NCBI GenBank assembly: GCA_035048485.1
Contig: CM068584.1
Coordinates: 65,096,542 to 65,160,541, forward strand
Source: Pteria penguin
Taxonomy: Eukaryota > Mollusca > Bivalvia > Pterioida > Pteriidae
Direction: 5' to 3'
Length of the DNA: 64,000 bases
Position numbers and translations under genes: made by a program. The notes under the pieces are model-generated. The model had not been told where the DNA came from. It was given only the letters and a program-made list of their open reading frames with translations, and made no database searches. The stretch's first letter is position 1, and each line of letters starts with the position of its first letter. Below, piece by piece: positions 23,403-35,400 of the stretch.

Positions 23403-26400
23403 GTATTGTTTCAAACTTTATTTTGATATAAATTGATTACATGTACATGTAGGTCACCTGAATGCATATAGTCATGGTGACCTACTGTGATCATTCTTTG
23501 TCCATTGTAAAGGCATGTGGCTTAGTGGTTAACACACTGGACTCGTAATCGGGAGGACCCAGCTATGGTGTTGTGTCCTTGGGCAAGATGCTTTACTTTA
23601 CAATGTACTCTCTCCACCCAGGAGTAAATGAGTACCTGGCATTGACGAGAAAGATTGTAATATGAGTGACTAGAATGAGTGCTGAAAATGGTAGCCAGCT
23701 ATATGCTCCCCAGGGGGTTAAAATATAAGGGCGTGTGAATAGGGTCGTAGACTCTAATACAAGATTTGAAACCTGCACTTTAACACTTTAACTTTATTGT
23801 GGTGAAGCATCTTGCATTATCGATTGAGTATTGTTTTCATTTGAATGAGATGAGTGATATTGATGTTCAGCCAAAAGAAACATGAAGAGAGTTGCAATGA
23901 ATACTTTGATTATGCTGCTCAGTGCAGGCCACAGCACTTTTTTTAGCTCACCTGAGCTATTGCCATCCGTCTTTCGTCCGTAATGTAATGTACATGTATC
24001 TTAAAAGTCATTATTTTTTTGGTCTGTCAATCATGGATTCATGAGGACACAAAGACAAATATATAGAAAGTTCATTTTAATACAAAAAGTACAAAGGGTT
24101 TCTTCATCTGTCAAGACAAGTATCAGAACGTACTCACTGGAATTTGATTTAAGATATCGTCAATTTATATATTCAGTACTCGGGGCGAATCATCCGTACA
24201 TTGCTGACCTCAATCACGGTTCTTAAATTCACTTGATTTGAATGAGTACATTTTCATAGAGAACTCGCCCTAGTAGCGAGAACGTATCACTGTGGTGTAA
24301 ATACAAATTCAGATGTTATTTCTGACAACTTATATTTTACAATTTATCTAGCTAAAATATGGCTAAAATTGTGAGTCCCTTAAAGCAAATTTTGCAATTT
24401 GCATTGGTTGACATTAAATTCTGAGTGGTTACATGTATGCTTTTCAGTGCCGTATGTCGTTCCTAACAAACATTGGGGCTTTTGGACGGTACTGACATCA
24501 TGAATGTCCCAAAAACACTTTGGTGGTTTCTGAAAAAAAGAGTACCAATTACCGTAATGGCCACCCCCAATCACAATTTTTCCCACTCCCAAAAACAATG
24601 CAATGAGTAGAATTTTAAAGCATTCTGTAACAAACATCAATGAAATTTTCAAAATTTGTTGTTTAAATCTTATTCGTTTTGTTCAATGGTAGGTTTGTTT
24701 AAGAATTTATTACCCATGAGTTTATTGTTAATTTTCTACATTTGTTTCTGGTTGCAATCCACACGGTTAATCTGGATAGAAGTAGTAATTCTTTACTTGC
24801 CAAAAGGAGTTTGTACAATTCAGTACTCATTTTTAGCTTACCATCTACAGATTTTGGGCTGTTTGCATCGCCCTTATCAATTAATGGTTCATACATGCCA
24901 GTCGTCTGTCATCTGTAAACAATACTTGTTAATATTACTACGGTGCTGAATGTTACTGTGTTTAGCCCACCATCATCAAATGGTGGGCTATTTAAATCAC
25001 TCTGCGTCCATGGTCCGTTGTCTGTCCGTCCTTTAACAACTCAGAAAGAACTGAAGGGATCTTTTTGAAATTTGACATGAAAGTTTCCCCTAAGGTGTAG
25101 TTGTGCATATCGCATTTTCAGACGGATCAGAAAACAAACATGGCTGACAGGTGGCCATCTAGGATTTTGACTTTGAAAGTTTGTTACCTCTATTTCTGAG
25201 AAAGGACTGAAGGGATCTTTTTGAAATTTGACATGAAGGTTCCCCTGAGGTGTAGTTGTTGATATCACATTTTGAGATGGATTGGAAAACAAACATGGCC
25301 GACAGGTGTCCATCTTGGATTTTGACTTTGAAAGTTTATCACTATTTCTCACAAAGTACTGAGAGGATCTTTTTAAAACTTGACAGAAGGGTTGCCCCTG
25401 AGGTTAAGTTGTGCACATCACATTTTTAAATAGATCAGAAAACAAACATGGCTGCCAGGCAGCAATCTTTATCACCTAGAAGAACAATGCACTTCATTGG
25501 TCAATTAGGGCAGGTGGTGTGAATTGTTAGCATATCCTGTAGTTATATATAGAAGAGAAAAGTACAAAAAATAACATATTGTCATAGATCTAACAAAGAA
25601 CTTATGATGGTGGGCACCAAGATCCCTTTGGGATCTCTTGTTTTAACTTGTAAGTTTCCATTTTAGGTCTATATAACATTGTGCGTTGTACCATTTTTGA
25701 ACTGATCCAAAACAAGATGGCCACATTGCAGCCATCTTTGATTTCGACAATATAGAAGTCTTAATATTTCATTAAGATATTTAATGCTTAAAATATATTT
25801 TAAAATCAAAGTTAAAATCCCTAATTTTAAAGGAAGGCTCAACATTTCATCAAGATAATTTATTTTTAACAGAGAAGACTAACCCCAGATGCTGATGCTA
25901 ATTATTGGTGCCAGGCTGGTCTAGACAAGCCAGGATTCCAGAAGTGCTGGATCAATCATTACATTGGTAAGAATTTTAAATCAACTCAAATTTTCATATC
26001 ACATGTATTTTGCAAGTCCTTCTGTAATAACAGACCCGATACATTGATTAACACTGAAATGATCAGTAATGTATGTATAAGTAAGCTATATTATATACAT
26101 GTACATTATGAGGGATATTCCATGAATAATGACACTTGGCTGTTTTTCACACACATTTACAGGGGTCAGGAAAAACTTTTTGAACTATACTTGTCCGCAG
26201 GGCAAGTGCAAGACAAAAAGTAATCGTCCAAACCTCGTTTGTTTGTTTGATTGTTTGATTTTGTTTAATGTCACACCACGCATATTTCACGTATATGGTG
26301 ACGGCATCTGCCTGATGCAGGGCATACAAATTTAGACCTGTGCAACGGACCCACCGTTGGGATCTTTTACGTGTCACGCCTACCATGACACTTGACCTCG

Positions 26401-29400
26401 GTTTTTACTGTCTCATCCGAAAGACAGAACACCAGTGTGGCCAGGATGGGGCTCAAACCGGCGACCTCTCAATCAGAAGCTGAACACGCTAACCACTGCG
26501 CCACACCGGCTGTGATCCACTCGTCAAAAAATTTAACTTGTAAATGATTTCGTAGATAACAACACCATAATTCAAATTAAAAACAAAGGCAACAAATTGA
26601 AATTAAAACTTGATAAGTACCTTTCACATTTTTAAGCATTGCATTATAACATATAAACAATACATGAGTGACGTAAACCGTGTGTATATCCCATTATGTC
26701 AGAGATATTCAAACGCTGACACTTGCGATCGTGTCCAGGACACTGCCATAACTTTATTCTCTCGTTAACATTTGATATACATGCATTCGAGCTTGTATTA
26801 TTAAACTTTAAAGCTAACTTAATAGCTATCAATGGCAGACACAGCTGTTGATAACATCAACATTGCTCATATTGCACTTCTGTTTTTTTTTTTTTTGAAG
26901 TCTTCGAAAGTGTAAGTCTAACTACCGCCATAGTGTTTATTGATATGAATCATGTGATCACGAGTCTCAGTCATTGCTGCATTTGGCTAAAGGCCTAGGG
27001 GGGGGGGGGATATTGTTTTTGGTCCGTGTGTCAGTGTCTGTCTGTTTGACCTTTACCATCAAATAACTTCCTGATTTGTTATTGGATTTAAATCAAATTT
27101 GGTGTACAGCTAGCTTTATAGCAATGAAATATATTGGATGAGTTCAAAGGTCTGGAAAATCCATCTATATTTACTGGAATTATGGGACTTTGAATATGAG
27201 AAATCTTCATTTCAGTCAAATAACTTCAATATGAATTTGACTGTAGCAACTAAATTTCAAATATAGCTTAGAAATAAGAAGATAAAGGATGAGTTAGAAT
27301 TTTGAAGATAACAGTCAATATTTCACAGAGTTATGCAGTGGTTCAATTAAGATGCATAGCTGCATAATTTTGCCATACATATATTTTGTTAGTTAACCCT
27401 CAAGAAAAAAATACTTGCATAGATTTTATGCAAAACCTTCAAAAATTTGCGTAGCAATTATGCAAGCAGGTCCAAATGTTGCTCAAATAGGACTAGCTCC
27501 CATCATATTGATCAATTGCTGACCCAAGGGTATTTCGTGATTTGTATCTTTTTCCAGATAGGTAAACTTTAAATTTAGGGAACAGAAAGTTGACACATGG
27601 GGCAAAAACTGTAGAAAGCAGTGAATGTAGTAGGACAGTAACTTTTCTGCCACCAAAAACTTGTTCACAAGGTGTGCTTTAATTTGTGTGCATGCACATT
27701 GTTGTGCAAAAGTTGGAGATACTTCAGGTTGAAACAAATGTACCCATCCACTCGTCCTGGACAGGTAAAAATAGGACAAAGACAAGGGCTTTTCAACTGG
27801 GCTTGTCACCAGGGATGAGTGCAAAATTGTTTGTCAATGTCTTTGCTTTTAAATGAAATCATGAAGTCAAAATATTTCAATATTCAGAGATAAAAAAGTT
27901 CTGTTGATCGACTTTTTCACCACTGATGTAGGGCTGTAACAATATATCCATACTACGATAAGTATTGATACTGTGCCCACGATATAATACACATTACACC
28001 AAGTCAAAACCGCGATACTTTTTTAACTGTCTTACTGCCCTTTGAGACTTAATTCTCTAAAATGCATCAAAAACCAAAATTGGAAACATGGCTGACATTG
28101 AGATTTGCAATTCATCAATGACTCTTGCTGTTTTCGTGCCACCAAGACAACAGTAATTTCATTCATAAATGAACACATCAGTGGAGTAAATTTCCTATAA
28201 AGCAGATAGACTTAGCAACTTCAAAGCTTTTATAATCCTGGTTCTCAATATATCCGCAGATAAGCAAATTTTATTTCGAAAAGAAGTTCTGAATTATATA
28301 TGGAGAAGAAAACTCCATGTAATAAGCTAAATTAATTAGTCATTTTTTAGATCAATGTAAATCAGGTGAGAAAATGTTCAGGGGTAGGTGGAGGGTAGAT
28401 ATATACATGTATGTCTGACTTTGATGCTTTTGAAACAATCTCCATCAATTCCATTTTAAAAGATGCATATAAAATTAAGTTAAGACCACAAGTTTCTGGT
28501 TCAAACTGGTCAGGATACTCATTATGATCCTTGTGAAATTGAAAGTACGAAGGGGATCAACTCTTACATCAGCCTTATGTTTTTTTTGTAAATCTATCAA
28601 TTTTTTTTATTATGCATATACATTTGAAAGTTGTAGGGCCCAACTAAATTACAATGTAAATGCAAGGATTATTTCTGGGAAAGATTCAGTCATCTTAGTG
28701 AAACTCTTTGTATTTGAAATAAATGTAGTTAATGTACAATGATGATATTCAGTATATCGGTACCTTGTCATGACTTGAACATGATGCACATGTGTGTGTT
28801 GCAAATAACTTCATCTCATTGATGTTATTGTATTTATGACAGTACAAATTTACACAGGCATTGGAAACTGATAAACAAATTAAACAACCTTATTTAATCT
28901 TCAGTGAGTTCCATTTTCAAAGATATCACCTATTCCTCTAGAACTGAACATTGTCAAAGACAAAGCAGGTAATCTCTCATTTTGTATTAGGGGAGACATT
29001 TGATCTTTTGACAGCTTTTTTCTTCTTCTTTAGGATTTGGGGTCTTTGCTGAAAAGAGCTTTCCAAAAGGGGCATTCCTTTTGGAATATGTTGGAAAAAG
29101 GAGCAATAGGAGCAAGAACATTGATAAAATCAAGAATAATGGATACACCTTTGTGTTCAAATGGAATGGAAACCACATGTAAGACTTCAATTATTCAAGT
29201 TGCCAAGATCAGGCTTATTCCAACATTTTTGTTGTGTCTCAAACAATATTATTGAAACATGTTTTCTTACTTGTCTGTCCGAGCAGGTACAGTTGAAAAT
29301 AACTTGGCCAATTCAGATGATCTAAATAGTTGCGCTATTACAGTTTCAAGATTATCCATTTGTTGTTTCTGAATGAATATTGATATGTCCTTTCTGAAAG

Positions 29401-32400
29401 TATATGACCTTAAAAACAGAACATGTCCTGTCTGCAATGCTTTCTGCATTTCTAGCTATGTCTGACAGTACATTTTGCTCCCTTGGGCACTTCCCCTGCA
29501 AAAAGTGACCATGTTTGACAACACTTGAAGATAGTTGTGAGATTGGTCAACCATGGTCATTTAACCATGGTCAAACCATGGACGACCATGATAGACCACG
29601 GTTAGCATTGATTTACCATGGTAAGCAATGGTTGACCATGATCATTAAACCATGGTCATATTAATTGGTCATTTAACCATGGACAGCCATGGTACACTAT
29701 GATTGGCATTGGTTGACCATGGTCAGCAATGAGTCACCAGTTTTAACTTTAGATAACAGTCGTTGACCATGGATATAAGTTACCATGGTCGACATAGGTC
29801 AATCATGGTCACCAATGGTTGACTATACTTATCCATGATTGGCAATGATAACCATGGTCAGCAATGGTAGACCATGAACATTCAACCATGATGCAGCAAA
29901 GGTTAGTTGTCAACGAGTGAATTGTCAACTGCAAGATAGAAAACATAGAAAATGTAAACTACTTAGTCATGAGATCTAAAATCAATTTTGCTGCCAGTTT
30001 TTTATGCATGCGTACAACATCTATCATATGTAATTTGATGTTGTTTTGCATTAATATAATGTAATGCTGATTGCTGAATTAATTGTTAAACTGCTATTGG
30101 ATAAAGACTTAAACAAGTTTAATTTTACATATCTTGCTGGATTGGTTTCAAACCAATGATAATAATGACAATGATTCTATGGTATCAGGTATGAATGATA
30201 ATAATGACAATGATTCTATGGTATCAGGTATGAATGATAATAATGACACTGATTCTATGGTATCAGGTATGAATGATAATAATGACAATGATTCTATGGT
30301 ATCAGGTATGAATGATTAAGCTTATTTATGTTATAATTTCAGAAAGGAAATTTAAAGAGATTGCTTTTCTCCTTTTACAGTATATATCACTCTGTCTGTG
30401 TTAGGAATCTGATTGCATATATCAATATCAATAATATAATATGCATATCGTCACAGGGCTCGAAATGGCGATATCATGTACATTGTAGTCACTGGGATAC
30501 TAATTTTTTTCTTAGTGAAACCGACTTTGAGTTGCTGAGTATTCCGTCGGGAATACCAGAATCTTGTTACCTAGATTTTCAATAATTTCACTGGCCATGA
30601 TCAATTTCTGATGACTTTATTTGAGCCAAGCCAGAGATTGGGAGCTAAATATCCCAATACCAGTAATACTTGGTCACTTGGCAACATGGATCTCATGCTT
30701 GTAACGTTGTCGGACTAAGTGTTGAACTTTGCACTACCATAATTTCCAGTATTGAAAATGTTGTTTAACAATGTGGCAGTGAATTGGTGGATCTTGGATA
30801 AGCCAAGTTCCATTTGGATGACCTGAAAATCGAAGAAGCTCGTGCGAATGTCAACCTCTGATAAAGACAAGTTTACAACACTGAATTTGTGAATAAATCA
30901 TAGTCTAGTACACAGCAATGGCTGCTCTTTAAGACAGACTTATTAATTATGTCTATTTCGACCATTTCACTTATTGTATACCATTGAAGTTAAAGATTAA
31001 TAATTGTTGTCTTATTAAAATGTTTGAAATGCATTTTTTTCAGATGATGATCCTTTTGATGTTGGCCCTTCTGACAATGAGCAGCAGTTGGATGTAAAAG
31101 AGAGTGAAGCAGATGATGATGATAATAATGACAATGATTCTATGGTATCAGGTATGAATGATAATAATGACAGTGATTCTATGGTATCAGGTATGAATGA
31201 TAATAATGACAATGATTCTATGGTATCAGGTATGAATGATAATAATGACACTGATTCTATGGTATCAGGTATGAATGATAATAATGACAATGATTCTATG
31301 GTATCAGGTATGAATGATAATAATGACACTGATTCTATGGTATCAGGTATGAATGATAATAATGACAATGATTCTATGGTATCAGGTATGAATGATTAAG
31401 CTTATTTATGTTATAATTTAAGAAAGGAAATTTAAAGAGATTGCTTTTCTCCTTTTACAGTATATACCACTCTGTCTGTGTTAGGAATCTGATTGCATAT
31501 ATCAATATCAATAATATAATATGCATATCGTCACAGGGCTCGATATTGGCGATATTATGTACATTGTAGTCACTGGGATACTAATTTTTTTCTTAGGGAA
31601 ACCGACTTTGAGTTGCTGAGTATTCCGTCGGGAATGATAAAGATACAATAAGTATTTATAAGCACAGTTTTTATTGTTGGATTGCAGTCAATGAATGACC
31701 ATCAACAAAGATGGAATGCCAAATATTCAGACGGGATACCAGGACACAGTATAGTGGTATTCTGTCTGGAAAACCATACTTTTTTTCTTAATTTCTACCC
31801 TTGCAGCATATGTGTGTGATTCGATGTACCACTGTATGTATGTGACAGGAATCTCACTACATACATACCACTGTATGTGTGTGACAGGAATCTTCCTAGA
31901 CATATACCACTGTATGTGTGTGACAGGAATCTCACTACATATGTACTACTGTATGTGTGTGACAGGAATCTCACTACACATATACCACTGTATGTGTGTG
32001 ACAGGAATCTCACTACACATATACCACTGTGTGTGACAGGAATCTCACTACATATATACCACTGTGTGTGACAGGAATCTCACTACATATGTACCACTGT
32101 ATGTGTGTGGCAGGAATCTCACTACACATATACCACTGTGTGTGACAGGAATCTCACTACATATATACCACTGTATGTGTGTGACAGGAATCTCGCTACA
32201 CATATACCACTGTATGTGTGTGACAGGAATCTCACTACACATATACCACTGTATGTGTGTGACAGGAATCTCACTACACATATACCACTGTATGTGTGTG
32301 ACAGGAATCTCACTACATATATACCACTGTATGTGTGTGACAGGAATCTCACTACACATATACCACTGTATGTGTGTAACAGGAATCTCATTTCATATAC

Positions 32401-35400
32401 CACTGTATGAGTGTGACAGGAATCTGACATGTCATCATATGATGCATGGGATGCCAGCTCATTTCATGCCATATGTTGTAGTGACCATTGTGGTTTACAG
32501 AGCAATGAAAATCAAAATATATGCACTTTAATCCATCTGTATTTGTGTGACAAGACGCATGATGTTTGGGTTGTGATAACACTACATTTACATTAATGAT
32601 ACTGTTATTTCTTTGAGGAACATAAAGCTATTTGCACATTTGTTATTTTAATTATTCCCCCTTCCCTCACCTCTTATTCTTGTCGTTACAGAAGTCTATA
32701 ATTTCTTTGTAGTACCTCCAATGAAAACTTCATTTGAAGCAGATGTTAACAATGAGGGCAATGATACAGATGATAATAATGAGGGTGATGATACGGATGC
32801 TTATAATGAGGATGATGTTGCAGATGATGATAATGAGGATGATGATGCACATGATGAAGATGATAAAGACAGGGACAATGATAATGGCGAAAATGTGAAA
32901 TCAGGTATGAATGATCAATCAGTAATATATCACTCTGAGTGTGATAGGAATCTGACTACATATACAGAGACCACTTCCATTTGGATAGAGTTCCTTCAAT
33001 TTTTAGCATTAAAATCATACCTCCTATTTCTTGTTGTTTTCTCCAATTTTTTTCCAGGCAATTAATCAAGGGTCAATACCACAGACACCGGTCAGGGTGG
33101 TATATCCTTGTCTCTGGTAATTCAGTGCATGTAAGACAATGTGTTTACAAGACACTCTATCTCTTAATATTTCACGCTCACAGTTGTAAAAATATGTATG
33201 AACTTGAAGATCAACATGTATATAGACCATTACACCAAGTAAGAAGACTTGCAATCATTTTAATAGCTGTACTCAAGGTTTTCACATTGCTGACAAATTT
33301 CCCTCAGTTTACAGTCATACAAAATGGCGTCTGGTAATTCTGTGGATTTGTGACATCATTTCCCATGCTATTGTGGCATGAAATGAAAGGTCTTAAACAA
33401 GGTGCCCTGCAGATGCAGATTCTACATAGTATCAGATATAAAGTTAATATTTGAGCAGATTTTTTTAATGTTAAAGACAAATTCACTGCATATTCTGGAT
33501 TTTGAGCATAGCAGGCAGAAAAAGATATTGGTAAAAATAATTGATTAAGAAAACCTTTTGAAGGGGATAGAAATTTATTATTTAGAACTAGTATCAATAA
33601 ATATTTTCATGATGTAGAAATAAAGACATTTTGGACCTATTTGAATCTGTCATTAGACAGCATCTAGCCATTTAGATTCATTTGAACACAACCTTTAGTC
33701 TGAATTTAACAAATTCCAAACTCAATTTCTATATGTACAAAAATTGTTGTTAGGAACTTGCTCATTGGGATATTAAAGCTAGGTGCTAAGTGCCCTAGAA
33801 ATATACCTGTCCCTAAAAATTGATAATCCTGTTGCTTATGCCTGTTTTTTTCCCCATTTACCGTGAGAGTAGCTGACGAATGGTGTAGGAATTGCCTGGA
33901 CCAATAAAAATCCTAGAAATTTCCCATAGTTTGTTTGTTTGATTTTGTTTAACGTCACACCAGGAATATTTCACGTATATGGTGACGGCATCTGCCTGAT
34001 GTGGGGCATACAAATTTAGACCTGTGCAACGGACCCACCCAAAGCAGTGAGGGATCTTTTACGTGCCACGCCTACCAAGACATGGGACCTCGGTTTTTAC
34101 TGTCTCATCCGAAAGACAGAACACCGGTATGGCCGGGACGGTGCTCAAACCGTTGACCTCTTGATCACAAGCCGAACACGCTAGCCACTGCGCCACACTG
34201 GCTTGAAATTTCCCATAGACATGATAAACCTCTGTATGTGTGTGACAGGAATGTAAACGTGAGTACATGTTGTATTTGTGTAACAAGAAAGTAAGTACTC
34301 AAGGTCCTCTACCAAGTTTGTGTTTTTTATGCCGATCCATGATCCAAGATGGCCTCCATTGACTCTGTTTGGTTGAAACATTTTCAACTTCTTCTCCAGA
34401 ACCGCTGCACAGAATTTCTTGCTTGCTTGTAAATATGCAGATATTGCTCAGGTGAGCAATATAGGCATAGGCCACTTGGGCCTCTTGTGTTTGGTATGCT
34501 TTGAGCTAGCTTAGGTATTCATAGCTTGGTACATGGCTTTAGTCCGACGGTTTAGAGATTGGGTTTGAATCCTGAACGAGAATTTCATTTTTTGGTGGAG
34601 TTATGACCCTTTGCACATGTGAATTTTCATATTATGCAGTTTTATGCACTGATTTTCGCTACGCTTTGAACTACGTATTTATAGCTTGGTATATGGCTTC
34701 AGCCTGAGCTTGATGGTTTACAGATCGAGTTGGAATTCCGGACCAGAATTTTCAATTTTGGCAGAGTTAAGGCCCTTTGTACATGTGAATTTTCACATTT
34801 TGCAACTTCACTCATGAATTTCATTTTTCCTACAATTTCATAGATTGTCTTCTGTATGGAAAGCTGATCAACTCAGTACTAGTGCATGCATTTTTGACGA
34901 AGAGGGCATTAGGCGATGCATATAATTAAGAGTATTTCTTGTTACTGTATAGCAACCACATTTTTTTTAATATAGCTTAGAAATAAGACGATAAAGGATA
35001 AGTTTGAATTTTGAGGATATCGGTCGATATTTCATCGAGTTATCATATAATGGGACTTTGTGAGAAAATGCATAATTTCAACATTTCTGTCAGATAACTT
35101 CAATATTCATTATCAAACAGCTACCAAATTTACAAGGATGAGTTCTAATTCGGATAAAATTGGTCAATATTGTTTGACTGAGTTATGAAACTTTGACTTT
35201 TGAAATATACTGGTCAATTGTTACATAGTATTTAATGGTGCATGCCTGGCTTGGTAGTTTTTTGGTGGGAGTTATCTCCCTCGGTCATTGTCATAACAGG
35301 TCATTCATTTGATAAATTACCATTAAGTATTCATATCAATTCCTCAAAACACTTAAATACTGCCTCATGCTCCATCTCTCAAATTGCTGTGCCTTCCTAA

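Noticed and set aside
30361..30585. Possible exon with a TTTTACAG acceptor after the SET exon
   Set aside because: The encoded residues do not resemble a SET C-terminal half, and the same sequence recurs as intron at 31440-31636.
31795..32430. Frames on both strands rich in CDRNLTT and SHTYSG
   Set aside because: By-products of the 39-bp minisatellite; residues are identical per unit and open on both strands.
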